Source: Bauldia sp.
GTDB taxonomy: Bacteria > Pseudomonadota > Alphaproteobacteria > Rhizobiales > Kaistiaceae
Direction: 5' to 3'
NCBI GenBank assembly: GCA_026126025.1
Contig: JAHCJZ010000006.1
Location: forward strand, 62,001-126,000
Length of the DNA stretch: 64,000 nt
Of the stretch, positions 1 through 9,865 are shown piece by piece (positions within the stretch are counted from its first letter, which is position 1; the number at the start of each line of letters is the position of its first letter). Both the position numbers and the translations under genes were made by a program. The notes beneath the pieces were generated by a model, which saw only the letters and a program-made list of their open reading frames with translations, ran no database searches and was not told where the DNA came from.

Positions 1-1
1 C

Positions 2-205
2 CTCCAGACCGCGACCGGAGTGATCGCGCCGCCGATCGCAGCGGGTCTCTTCGGCTTCTTCGTCGGACCCGACGCGCCGTTCGTCTTCCCCGGCGTGCCA
101 TTCCTGATCGGGACGCTGATGTTCATCGCCGCCATCGCCGTCGCCCGCGCGCCGCGGGTGCAACGCGCGATCGCCGCGGGCGCGACCGCGCCGGCGGCGG
201 AATAG
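2..205 (+). CDS. C-terminal end of a TCR/Tet-family MFS transporter (partial)
   Basis: The reading frame is open from the window edge to a TAG at 203-205, so only the last 67 residues are present. They contain a Gly/Pro-rich hydrophobic stretch (IAPPIAAGLFGFF), a short loop with GPDAPFVFPG, then a final membrane helix and an Ala-rich cytoplasmic tail. This loop-helix pattern resembles the last two helices of TetA-like tetracycline and multidrug exporters of the inner membrane. That assignment is by resemblance of a short fragment; the 12-helix core lies outside the window. The gene ends just before a convergent PIN toxin gene, with 6 bases between them. Confidence 0.6.
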   Translation, partial: LQTATGVIAPPIAAGLFGFFVGPDAPFVFPGVPFLIGTLMFIAAIAVARAPRVQRAIAAGATAPAAE

Positions 206-211
206 GGCGGC

Positions 212-598
212 TCACCAGGCGAGCAGCGAGAGGCCGGGTATGTCGGAGAAGTCGGACGGGTTCGCGGTCGCCAGTGCGACGCTTCTGATGAGTGCCTGCG
301 CGGCGATCATCCGATCGAGAAGCTTGCGGCGCGAATAGCCGGCGACCGCGACGATCGCCCCATAGGCCACAGCGTCATCGTCGTCGAACGCGATCGTTTC
401 GATCGAAGCAAGGACGGTGTCGACGAGCGCGCGGCGGAGCAACGTGTCCTCGGGATGCGCATAGACCCCGCCTTCCAGCTCGACGCGCGTGACCGCCGAG
501 ATCGCAATCGGCTCGGCGATCGCACCAAGGGCTCGTGTCACCGCAGCGTCGTTCTGGGTCAGGCGGATCACGATGTTCGTATCGAGCATCACGGTCAC
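212..598 (-). CDS. PIN-domain toxin, VapC-like
   Basis: A 128-residue PIN-domain protein, the usual VapC length. The expected acidic residues are visible: Asp6 in MLDTNIV, Glu40 in VTRVELEGG, Asp95 in LLDRMIAAQAL and the C-terminal TANPSDF segment with Asp116. PIN toxins are Mg-dependent RNases, generally cutting tRNA or rRNA. The ATG lies 2 bases after the stop of the upstream gene on the same strand, so the two are almost certainly co-translated as an antitoxin-toxin pair. The partner is not a typical short VapB but a 218-residue protein with a RAMA-like domain, which makes the pair unusual. Confidence 0.85.
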   Translation of the reverse strand: MTVMLDTNIVIRLTQNDAAVTRALGAIAEPIAISAVTRVELEGGVYAHPEDTLLRRALVDTVLASIETIAFDDDDAVAYGAIVAVAGYSRRKLLDRMIAAQALIRSVALATANPSDFSDIPGLSLLAW

Positions 599-600
599 GG

Positions 601-1257
601 CTAGAGGCCTTCACGTTCGGGAAGCTCCTCCTCGTCGCGGGCGAGGGGCACGCGCGGCTGCGGAAGTTGCTGCAGGCGCGCTATCATTTCCGCTATCGGT
701 ATCCGCTTCGGCATCCCGTCACCTCCCGCCCTGACGAATTCCGCCTTGGCCTTCTCCCGCAGCATCGTCGCGGGCAGCCAGTTCGTAGCTCCCGGCAGCC
801 GAAACCACAGGTCCCGCCACGCGTTGCGGGAAGTGCCGCCGGCGACCTTGGACGCCCATTCGGACGGCGAGAACGCACCGTCCCGATCCATGATCCTGCC
901 CGACACCACCCGCCCGAAATGATCGCCGCGCCCGTAGCTCATGCGGACCTCCGATCCCGCCGGGATCGTCACCCCCTTCCAGACAAGCGGCACCGCATCG
1001 GTGAGCCCTTGGGTCGCGCTCTCTTCCATCCCGCGCGTTTCGGCTTCGGGCTGGACGAGCGCATCAGGCGCATATTTGACCGCCACGTCGCGCAGATGCG
1101 CTTCACCCCAGAGTTCGGGGCTGGACTGAACAGTGCGGGCTACGAACTGGCGGACCTGCTCCTCGGCAAGCCTTACCGGATCGAGCCTTCCGTCGGAGAA
1201 GCGGATAATGTCGTCATACAGATCCCGGGGGAACGGGATGTGGAGTGTGGTGTCCAC
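601..1257 (-). CDS. Putative antitoxin with C-terminal RAMA-like domain
   Basis: A 218-residue protein starting at GTG, with AGGAG 8 bases upstream. Residues 1-45 (DTTLHIPFPRDLYDDIIRF onward) may form a small helical or ribbon-helix N-terminal unit. Residues about 95-168 read like a RAMA (restriction/modification-associated) domain, with PAGSEVRMSYGRGDHFGRVV, a segment resembling SPSxAAKxVTG and then NAWRDLWFRLPG. A charged tail follows. RAMA domains are proposed in the literature to recognise modified DNA; function here is inference. It sits 2 bases upstream of a PIN toxin gene, the antitoxin position. It is much longer than a normal VapB. Alternatively it could be an unrelated regulator that happens to be co-transcribed. 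Confidence 0.65.
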   Translation of the reverse strand: MDTTLHIPFPRDLYDDIIRFSDGRLDPVRLAEEQVRQFVARTVQSSPELWGEAHLRDVAVKYAPDALVQPEAETRGMEESATQGLTDAVPLVWKGVTIPAGSEVRMSYGRGDHFGRVVSGRIMDRDGAFSPSEWASKVAGGTSRNAWRDLWFRLPGATNWLPATMLREKAKAEFVRAGGDGMPKRIPIAEMIARLQQLPQPRVPLARDEEELPEREGL

Positions 1258-1259
1258 CG

Positions 1260-1271
1260 TAGGAACTCCTA
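1260..1271. promoter_or_regulatory. Inverted repeat overlapping the RBS of the PIN module
   Basis: TAGGA and TCCTA face each other across 2 bases directly upstream of the GTG start and include its Shine-Dalgarno sequence. Autoregulation through an operator here would fit toxin-antitoxin practice, but the repeat is short and could be chance. Confidence 0.3.
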
Positions 1272-1332
1272 GGCATTTCCAGCAATTTCAGGACTATGAG
1301 GTTCGGAAGTGCCACCGTCAAGCACTAAATAG

Positions 1333-3588
<2,256 letters not shown>

Positions 3589-3610
3589 GCGCCTGACGCA
3601 ACTCTTCTCC

Positions 3611-3692
3611 CGTCATTCCGGTGAAGGCCGGAATCCAGCGCCGCAGGCTCCGGGCAACCGGCTCTGGACCCCGGCCTTCGCCGGGGTGACGA
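3611..3692. repeat. Palindromic dispersed repeat, family A copy 1
   Basis: The left arm begins GTCATTCCGG and contains GAAGGCCGGAATCCAG; the right arm reads CTGGACCCCGGCCTTCGCC and ends GGGGTGACGA. The two arms are complementary at their ends and each contains its own GGCC-centred palindrome. Copies occur at 11544, 29760 and 38459. It lies between ligA and the convergent PRC-barrel gene. Confidence 0.85.
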
Positions 3693-3777
3693 GGCGGGTC
3701 GGTTGTGTCCGCGCAATGAGTGGAAGGAGACCCGCGACGGTGCCGCGGATGCTCCTCCAAAGCAGCGCGAGCTCTCG

Positions 3778-4386
3778 CTACTCGCTGCTTTCGTCGCCGG
3801 CATCTTCGGCGGGGGTTTCCCCGTCGGCGTTGCCGGCGTCGTCCGCAGGTGCTTCGCCGCCTGCGGGTTCGCCGGATCCGATGTCCGCCTGCTGCTGCTC
3901 GAAGGTCCGGAAGTCCGGCGCGTTCTCGATAGCGGTGCGGCCGAGGTCGACGATGAACCGCATCTCACCTTCGTCGGTCGACATCAGCTGCACCGCGGAG
4001 ATGGCGATTGCGACCTTCTTCTCGCCGATGCCGAGGAAGCCGCCGACGCCGACGACGATGCCGGTGAGCTGGCCCTCGACGCTGACGATGAGATTGTCGA
4101 TGGAGCCGAGAGTCTCGGCGGCGGTGTTGAAGACCGGCTTGCCGATGAAGTCGGTCGCCAGGAGCTCGTTGGCGGCCTGCAGCTCGATGAAGGGGGATGC
4201 GTCGAGGGGCGCCGCGCCGGCCTCGTCAAGGAGGCCCGGCTCATCGGCCGCCGGCTCGTCGGGATCCATCACCGGCGGGCCGGCCGGGTCGGCCGGAGCT
4301 GGATCGTTCTGCGCGAAGGCCGCACCGGCGGCGACGAGCGCGGCCAAGGCCGCGGTGCCGAGCGCCGATTGGGTGAAACGTGACAT
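3778..4386 (-). CDS. Secreted PRC-barrel domain protein
   Basis: A 202-residue protein with a Sec signal peptide (MSRFTQSALGTAALAALVAAGAAFAQ, residues 1-26), an acidic Pro/Asp-rich linker to about residue 65, and one PRC-barrel-like domain (about 75-165; LLATDFIGKPVFNT, LGSIDNLIVSVEG, IVVGVGGFLGIGEKKVAI). It ends in a low-complexity Ala/Glu/Asp tail. Periplasmic PRC-barrel proteins with this pattern are common in Hyphomicrobiales, often with two barrels; their role is unknown, though they are often linked to envelope stress. It is divergent from nothing obvious: the neighbouring aminopeptidase P gene upstream on the same strand ends about 60 bases before its start. Confidence 0.85.
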   Translation of the reverse strand: MSRFTQSALGTAALAALVAAGAAFAQNDPAPADPAGPPVMDPDEPAADEPGLLDEAGAAPLDASPFIELQAANELLATDFIGKPVFNTAAETLGSIDNLIVSVEGQLTGIVVGVGGFLGIGEKKVAIAISAVQLMSTDEGEMRFIVDLGRTAIENAPDFRTFEQQQADIGSGEPAGGEAPADDAGNADGETPAEDAGDESSE

Positions 4387-4445
4387 TGGCCATTCCTCGT
4401 GTTGCCTCGTGGAGGCGACAACGCGAAGGGCCGGACGCGGTTCCG

Positions 4446-6275
4446 TCAGGAAACCGGCGCGGTGGCCTGTTCGAGCCAGGCGTGGTCTTCAGGCTCCAGA
4501 TGCGGCGCGAGTTCGGTACGGACCCGTACATGATAGGCGTCGAGCCAGCCGCGCTCCTCGGGCGTCAGGAGCGGCACGGCGACCAGCCGCCGGTCGATCG
4601 GGCAGAGAGTCAGCGTTTCGAAGGACAGCATCGGCCGGTCGCTGCCTTCCAGCGTCGTCGGCTCGCGCACCGCGACGAGGTTCTCGATGCGGATGCCGTA
4701 GGCTCCGGTGCGGTAGTAGCCGGGCTCGTTGGAGAGGATCATCCCCGGTTCGAGGGGGACGGTGCCCGTCTTGGAGATGCGGGCCGGTCCTTCGTGGACC
4801 GAGAGGAACGAGCCGACGCCGTGGCCGGTGCCGTGGTCGTAGTCGAGGCCGGCGTCCCACAGCGCCACCCGCGCCAGCGTGTCGAGCTGGGCGCCGGTCG
4901 TCCCGACCGGGAACAGCGCGCGGGCAATGGCGATGTGGCCCTTGAGGACGCGGGTGAAGCGGTCGCGCATCTCGTCGTCGGGCTCGCCGACGGTGACGGT
5001 GCGTGTGATGTCGGTGGTGCCGTCGCGGTACTGGCCGCCGGAATCGATGAGGAACAGCGTTCCCGGCTCGAGGGTGCGGTTGGTGGCGCGGGTCACGCGA
5101 TAGTGGACCACCGCGCCGTTGGGGCCGGCTCCGGAGATGGTGTCGAACGACACGTCCACCAGCTCGCTGCCGTCGCGCCGCGCGGTGTCGGCGCGGAAGC
5201 CTTCGAGCGCCTCCACGGCGCCGATCTCATCGACGGTGCCGGTCGGGGCAAGGCGGTCGAGCCAGGCGAGGAAGCGGACCATGGCGACGCCGTCGCGGCG
5301 ATGGGCGGCGCGCGTGCCGTCGAGCTCGGCGGTGTTCTTACGCGCCTTGAGAAGCGCTGTCGGGTCCGGGCCCTCGACAAGCGTGCCGCCGCCGTCGACC
5401 ACGGCGGCAGCGATCGCGGCGGCGGTCGTCTCGGGGTCGATCAGCACCTTCAGCCCGGCGCGGCCCATGGTGGCGAGGTCGTCCGCCAGGCGTGCGGGCT
5501 CGGCGATGTCGGCGATGTCCGCCAGCGCGTCGCGGACGGCGTTGCTGAGCTTTCGCCCGTCGACATAGAGCACGGGCCGGTCGTCCGGCCGGAGCAGGGC
5601 AAAGGCGAGCGGAACGGGATTGTGCGCCACGTCGCGGCCGCGGATGTTGAAGGTCCAGGCGACGGCATCCGCCTCGCCGAGCACGGCGGCGTCGGCCTTC
5701 TTCGCAGCGATCGCCGCGCCGACGCGCGCGAGCTTGTCGGCTGCGGCCTCGCCGGCGCGCTCGATCGCATGGAGCTCGACGGCGCCGAGCGGCGGCGGCG
5801 GGCGGTCCGTCCACAGCTGGTCGATCGGGTTGCGGTCGATTGCCACCAACGTCGCGCCCGCCTCGGCCGCCGCCCGCTCGATGCGGCGGAGCTGCGCCAA
5901 GGTGAGGTGCCACGGGTCGTAGCCGATGCGGTCGCCGGCCTTCACCCGCGCCAGCCATTTGGCCGGCGGCGTCTCGTTGCTGGGCACGACGGCGAAGGTG
6001 CCGGCATCGACCTGGCTTGCCGCCTGCAGCGTGTAGCGCCCGTCGACGAAGATCGCGGCCTCGTCGAGGAGCACGATCGCCGTCCCCGCCGAGCCGGTGA
6101 AGCCGGTAAGCCAGGCGAGCCGCTCCTCGGATGGCGGCAGATACTCGCTCTGGTTGGCGTCGGCATGGGGGACGATGAAGCCGGTGAGGTTCTCCTCGCG
6201 CAGCAGCGCGCGGAGCGCCGCCACGCGGCCGGGCGTCGCCGCACGATCGGCGCGGTCTTCGAAGCTCTGGAACAT
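4446..6275 (-). CDS. Aminopeptidase P family protein (M24B, Xaa-Pro aminopeptidase)
   Basis: A metallopeptidase that removes an N-terminal residue preceding proline. The frame opens at 6311, but the ATG at 6275 (MFQSFEDRADRAATPGRVAAL) gives a typical N-terminus and 609 residues, matching the long three-domain M24B form. Two creatinase-like N-terminal domains run to about residue 310. The C-terminal pita-bread domain shows the metal ligands: Asp in LFLIDSGGQYRDGTTDITRT, His in GTGHGVGSFLSVHEGP, Glu in LSNEPGYY and Glu in IRIENLVAV. The protein lacks a signal peptide, so it is cytoplasmic. It probably works in peptide turnover. It sits on the same strand as prmA but 86 bases downstream of it. 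Confidence 0.93.
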   Translation of the reverse strand: MFQSFEDRADRAATPGRVAALRALLREENLTGFIVPHADANQSEYLPPSEERLAWLTGFTGSAGTAIVLLDEAAIFVDGRYTLQAASQVDAGTFAVVPSNETPPAKWLARVKAGDRIGYDPWHLTLAQLRRIERAAAEAGATLVAIDRNPIDQLWTDRPPPPLGAVELHAIERAGEAAADKLARVGAAIAAKKADAAVLGEADAVAWTFNIRGRDVAHNPVPLAFALLRPDDRPVLYVDGRKLSNAVRDALADIADIAEPARLADDLATMGRAGLKVLIDPETTAAAIAAAVVDGGGTLVEGPDPTALLKARKNTAELDGTRAAHRRDGVAMVRFLAWLDRLAPTGTVDEIGAVEALEGFRADTARRDGSELVDVSFDTISGAGPNGAVVHYRVTRATNRTLEPGTLFLIDSGGQYRDGTTDITRTVTVGEPDDEMRDRFTRVLKGHIAIARALFPVGTTGAQLDTLARVALWDAGLDYDHGTGHGVGSFLSVHEGPARISKTGTVPLEPGMILSNEPGYYRTGAYGIRIENLVAVREPTTLEGSDRPMLSFETLTLCPIDRRLVAVPLLTPEERGWLDAYHVRVRTELAPHLEPEDHAWLEQATAPVS

Positions 6276-6361
6276 GGCGCGATATCTAGCGGGCGCCGCG
6301 GCAGGGTTCAAACGGAGCCATTCACACTACTCGTCGCCGGAATGACGAGGGGAGGGCGGGG

Positions 6362-7231
6362 TCACCGCTTCTCTAGCACCAGCGTCAGCCAGCCGTCGCG
6401 GATGAGGGCGCGGCGGAGGGCGAGGCGCTGGTTGCGATAGGCTGCGACGACCTGGGTGCGCTGCGCGGGCAGCATGCCGGAGAGGATGGCGACGCCGCCA
6501 TGGTCGAGCCGGCGCGCGAGGCCGGGTGCGAGCGCGGCGAGCGGGCCGGCGAGGATGTTGGCGACGACGAGGTCGAACCGGGCGTCGCGCAGCAGCCGGT
6601 GCGAGAAGCCGGGCGCGGCTGCGGTCGTGACGAGGCGGGCAACGCCGTTGCGCCGGGCATTTTCGGCCGCGATGCGGATTGCGACCGGGTCGATGTCGGT
6701 GGCGAGCACCGGGACGCGCCATGCCCTGGCGATGGCGATCGCCAGCACGCCCGAGCCGGTGCCGAGGTCGAGGACGCGGCGGAAGCGGCGGGTGTGGGGA
6801 AGCGCGGCGATGGCGGCGAGGCAGGCGGCGGTGGTGCCGTGGTGGCCCGTGCCGAAGGCCTGCGCGGCGGGGATCTCGACCGCGATGTCGTTCGCCCGGG
6901 CCTTGCCGCGATCATGCTCGCCATGGACGACGAAGCGGCCGACCCGCACCGGCGGCAGGCCTTCGAGGCTTTTCGCCACCCAGTCGATGTCGGGCAGGCG
7001 CCCGATCGCAACCGCCTTACCGCGAAGGCCGGCCGCTTTCGCGGCCTTGCGGACGGCCGCCGCAACCGGCTCCTCCTTGCCGGGCCATGTGACCTCGACC
7101 AGCCAGCCGTCGGCGGTCTCCGACCATGACACCGGAATCGCCTCGCCGAGCGCGTCCTCCAGCGCGGCGGCGACGCGCGTGGCGGTCGCCTCGTCGGCCA
7201 CGGCAAGGCCGGCGCGGTACATCTTCGGCAT
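6362..7231 (-). CDS. prmA: Ribosomal protein L11 methyltransferase
   Basis: A SAM-dependent methyltransferase, 289 residues from the ATG at 7231, which has GAGG about 10 bases upstream. The open frame reaches 7285, but the extra residues (TVHPRRAQRCPG) look non-coding. The N-terminal ferredoxin-like substrate-binding half is followed by the catalytic fold: FGTGHHGTTAACL, motif I LDLGTGSGVLAIAIA, motif II VLATDIDPVAIRIAAENARRN, and motif IV DLVVANILAGPL, the NPPY-like NIL motif typical of PrmA. Trimethylation of L11 is the known function. The gene is monocistronic here, between aminopeptidase P and a YrdB-like membrane gene on the same strand. Confidence 0.95.
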   Translation of the reverse strand: MPKMYRAGLAVADEATATRVAAALEDALGEAIPVSWSETADGWLVEVTWPGKEEPVAAAVRKAAKAAGLRGKAVAIGRLPDIDWVAKSLEGLPPVRVGRFVVHGEHDRGKARANDIAVEIPAAQAFGTGHHGTTAACLAAIAALPHTRRFRRVLDLGTGSGVLAIAIARAWRVPVLATDIDPVAIRIAAENARRNGVARLVTTAAAPGFSHRLLRDARFDLVVANILAGPLAALAPGLARRLDHGGVAILSGMLPAQRTQVVAAYRNQRLALRRALIRDGWLTLVLEKR

Positions 7232-7335
7232 CGATTGGGAACCTCGTCCAGGGCACCGCTGCGCCCGTCGGGGGTGTACTGTCAAGCGCGGTGGATCGGT
7301 TCAAGCGATGGCGAGGTCGGCGCACGGCCGCAGCG

Positions 7336-7734
7336 TCAGCGCGGGCGGAGCATTTCGGGAATCGGCGGCGGCTGGCGGTTGACGACGAGGGCGGCGGTGC
7401 GCCGCCAGCCGATGGCGTAGTGGATCACGATGAGGGCGGCGAAGACGATGCCCCAGGTTTGGCGGCCGCTGGCGAAGAGGAGGGCGGTCGCGACGCCGAG
7501 CACCACGGCCTCCACCAGGAGCCGGATTCGGGGCGCGACCTCGATCACCGGGCGGCCGCCGTCGTTCGGGATGCGGAAGACCGCCCACAGCGCGCCGAGC
7601 GCGACAGGGACGCCGACGCCGGCGAGAATGCGGACCAGCGTGGATGCGTCGAGCGTGAAGCCCCACACCGCGGCCGCCACCAGCGCGGCCACCTCCAGGC
7701 CGAAGCGCAGCACGTAGTTGGCTATCTCTATCAT
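7336..7734 (-). CDS. YrdB-family (DUF2568) small membrane protein
   Basis: A 132-residue protein from the ATG at 7734 (MIEIANYVLRFGLEVAALVA). It has four predicted membrane helices at about residues 5-25, 32-52, 70-90 and 95-112, with the short motif FRIPNDGGRP between the second and third. This helix arrangement with FGLEVAALVA and GWRRTAALV resembles DUF2568/YrdB proteins, whose function is unknown. The open frame continues upstream to 7782 but ATG at 7734 begins directly before the first helix. It is divergent from the ABC exporter, with about 217 bases between them that must carry both promoters; no clear -35/-10 pair was found. Confidence 0.7.
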   Translation of the reverse strand: MIEIANYVLRFGLEVAALVAAAVWGFTLDASTLVRILAGVGVPVALGALWAVFRIPNDGGRPVIEVAPRIRLLVEAVVLGVATALLFASGRQTWGIVFAALIVIHYAIGWRRTAALVVNRQPPPIPEMLRPR

Positions 7735-7950
7735 GGGTGCTCCGGCCGGCCGCAAGGGCGGGGAACCGCCAATCTGTGGCATCCTTGCCGCAACGGCAAG
7801 TTTTCCTTATTCATGTTTCGTTCTCATGCTTCCGGCCCTTGTTTTTGCCGCGCGGAACCCTCATGTCACCACCTCCGGTGCGTGCGCGGGACGCCCGGAT
7901 GGCCTCACGGTCGGATCACCACAGGACCATCCTTGAAGGGGAGCGTCGCG

Positions 7951-8931
7951 ATGCGCGCGAACTCACATTCCGGCTCCGGTTCGGAGCTGGCGGTCGAAGC
8001 TATCGACCTTCGCCGGAGCTTCGGCGAGACCAAAGCAGCAGACGGCATCAGCCTCACCATCCCGCGCGGCATGGTGTTCGGCCTGCTCGGCCCCAACGGC
8101 GCCGGCAAGACGACCACGGTGCGCATCCTCACGACCCTGCTCCGCCCCGACAGCGGCGTGGCGCGGGTGGCGGGCTTCGACGTCACCGAGGAGCCTGACG
8201 AAGTCCGCCGCCGGATCGGTCTGGTCGGGCAATATGCCAGCGTCGACGAGATCATCTCCGGCCGGCAGAACCTCATCCTGATCGGCCGGCTCTACGGCAT
8301 GACCTCGTCGCAGGCGAAGCGCCGGGCGGACGAGCTGCTCGAGCGGTTCGATCTCCTCGAGCCGGGCAAGAAGGCGGTGAAGACCTATTCCGGCGGCATG
8401 CGCCGCAGGCTCGATCTTGCCGCCAGCCTCGTCGTGTCGCCGTCGATCCTCTTCCTCGACGAGCCGACGACCGGTCTCGACCCGAACGGACGCGCCGCGA
8501 CTTGGGACGTCATCTCCACGATGACCAAGGGCGGCACCACCGTCCTCCTCACCACGCAATATCTCGAAGAGGCCGACCGCTTCGCCGAGAAGATCGCGGT
8601 GATCGACCATGGCCGCGTGGTCGCCGAGGGTTCGCCCGCGGAGCTGAAGGCCCGCCTCGGCCGGTCGACGCTCGTCGTCCATCTCGGCGGCGGCCTCACA
8701 GAGGGCGCGGCGACCGCAGCGGTGACGCGTTTCGCGGCGTCGGCGCCGCAGCGGCGCGGCGACGAGCTCGTCGTCTCGATCGACGACCTCGCCGGAACGG
8801 CGGAGCTGATCAAGGCGCTCGGCGCCGCCGGGGCGACGCTCGACCAGATCCATATCGCCAAGGCGAGCATGGACGACGTCTTCTTCGAACTGACCGGCCG
8901 GGACCGGATGCCTGAAGGGAAAGCAGCATGA
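7951..8931 (+). CDS. Daunorubicin-resistance-type ABC exporter, ATP-binding subunit (DrrA-like)
   Basis: A 326-residue ATPase. The ATG at 7951 follows AAGGGGAG at the right spacing; the very long upstream open frame is spurious. Walker A is GPNGAGKT at residues 47-54, the Q-loop is GLVGQYASVDE, the signature is YSGGMRRRLDLA, Walker B is SILFLDEPTTGLDP, and the switch His is replaced by Gln in LLTTQYLEEADR, as is normal for this DrrA/CcmA-like group. The C-terminal 80 residues match the DrrA C-terminal extension (ASMDDVFFELTGRD). It energises export of a hydrophobic drug or lipid together with the next gene, with which it overlaps by ATGA. The actual substrate cannot be told. Confidence 0.93.
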   Translation: MRANSHSGSGSELAVEAIDLRRSFGETKAADGISLTIPRGMVFGLLGPNGAGKTTTVRILTTLLRPDSGVARVAGFDVTEEPDEVRRRIGLVGQYASVDEIISGRQNLILIGRLYGMTSSQAKRRADELLERFDLLEPGKKAVKTYSGGMRRRLDLAASLVVSPSILFLDEPTTGLDPNGRAATWDVISTMTKGGTTVLLTTQYLEEADRFAEKIAVIDHGRVVAEGSPAELKARLGRSTLVVHLGGGLTEGAATAAVTRFAASAPQRRGDELVVSIDDLAGTAELIKALGAAGATLDQIHIAKASMDDVFFELTGRDRMPEGKAA

Positions 8932-9797
8932 CCAGCGTCGCCGTCGCAGATAGCCTTTCCACCCGCCGCACCGGCTCGCTCGCCAAGACGATGGACGAGG
9001 TTCGCGCCCTCGTCTGGCGCAACCTGTCGCACATCCCGCGCATGCCCGAGCGTCTCGCCGACGTGACGGTCATGCCGGTGATGTTCGTCATCCTGTTCGG
9101 CTACGTCTTCGGCAGCGCGATCGTCATCCCCGGCATGGAGATGTCGCCGGAATCGTCGGCCGCCTATCGCGAATTCCTGATCGGCGGCATCTTCGTGCAG
9201 TCGGTGGTGTTCATGTGCATCACCACCGCGGTCGGCGTCGTCAACGACATGAAGGAAGGGGTCATCGACCGCTTCCGGTCGCTGCCGATCAGCCGGGTCT
9301 CGGTGCTGCTCGGCCGCGCCATCGCGTCGCTCGTCGAAGGCTCGCTCGGCATCTTCGTGATGGCGATCTGCGGCCTCATCGTCGGCTGGGGCGCGCATAA
9401 CGGCTTCGGCAATGCGGTGGCGGCGTTCGCGCTGCTGGCGGGCATCGCCTTCGCGATGATCTGCATCGGCATCTTCGTCGGCCAGCTGGTGAAGAACCCG
9501 ATGAGCGCGCAGGCGATCGGCTTCACGCTGATCTTCCCGCTGACCTTCGCGTCCAATGCGTTCGTGCCGACCGACAACATGCCGGGCCCGCTCAAGGTGT
9601 TCTCCGAGTGGAACCCGGTCAGCGCGATGGTGCAGGCGGTGCGCGAGCTGTTCGGCAACCTCCCGCCCGGAACGCCGGTGCCCGACGCCTGGCCGCTGCA
9701 GAACCCGGTGCTCGCCACCGTGATCTGGATCGTGGTCTTCGCGGTGATCGGCATGACGCTCGCCGTGCGGAAATACGCCCGCGGCCGCGACCAGTAG
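8928..9797 (+). CDS. ABC-2 type permease of a DrrB-like exporter
   Basis: A 289-residue inner-membrane permease with six predicted helices, the standard DrrB/ABC-2 size and topology. Residues 1-40 are cytoplasmic (RTGSLAKTMDEVRALVWRN), then helices at about 50-68, 85-108, 135-165, 170-195, 200-220 and 262-283. The loop MKEGVIDRFRSLPISR between helices 2 and 3 is the typical coupling helix (KEKGVLDRLRSLPI-like). The segment VPTDNMPGPLKVFSEWNPVSAMVQAVR is characteristic of the DrrB family. Its start overlaps the ATPase stop by four bases, so translation is coupled. A hairpin terminator follows 34 bases after the stop. Confidence 0.92.
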   Translation: MTSVAVADSLSTRRTGSLAKTMDEVRALVWRNLSHIPRMPERLADVTVMPVMFVILFGYVFGSAIVIPGMEMSPESSAAYREFLIGGIFVQSVVFMCITTAVGVVNDMKEGVIDRFRSLPISRVSVLLGRAIASLVEGSLGIFVMAICGLIVGWGAHNGFGNAVAAFALLAGIAFAMICIGIFVGQLVKNPMSAQAIGFTLIFPLTFASNAFVPTDNMPGPLKVFSEWNPVSAMVQAVRELFGNLPPGTPVPDAWPLQNPVLATVIWIVVFAVIGMTLAVRKYARGRDQ

Positions 9798-9830
9798 CGC
9801 CGCAAAGGAGGCAGTTGCCTCGAAACGCCG

Positions 9831-9865
9831 GAAGCGGCACGGTCGTCCCGTGCCGCTTCGCTTTT
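9831..9865 (+). terminator. Rho-independent terminator after the ABC exporter
   Basis: GAAGCGGCACGG pairs perfectly with CCGTGCCGCTTC across a 5-base loop, followed by GC and TTTT. It ends the exporter operon. Its right arm contains the only available start (GTG 9850) of the next gene. Confidence 0.85.

Noticed and set aside
6330-6349. Short CGTCGCCGGAATGACG stretch as a family A repeat
   Set aside because: Only half an arm is present; it is likely a decayed remnant and too short to annotate.
7126-7950. N-terminal extension of the ABC ATPase
   Set aside because: It would overlap the prmA and YrdB genes and has no domain; ATG 7951 has a proper ribosome binding site.
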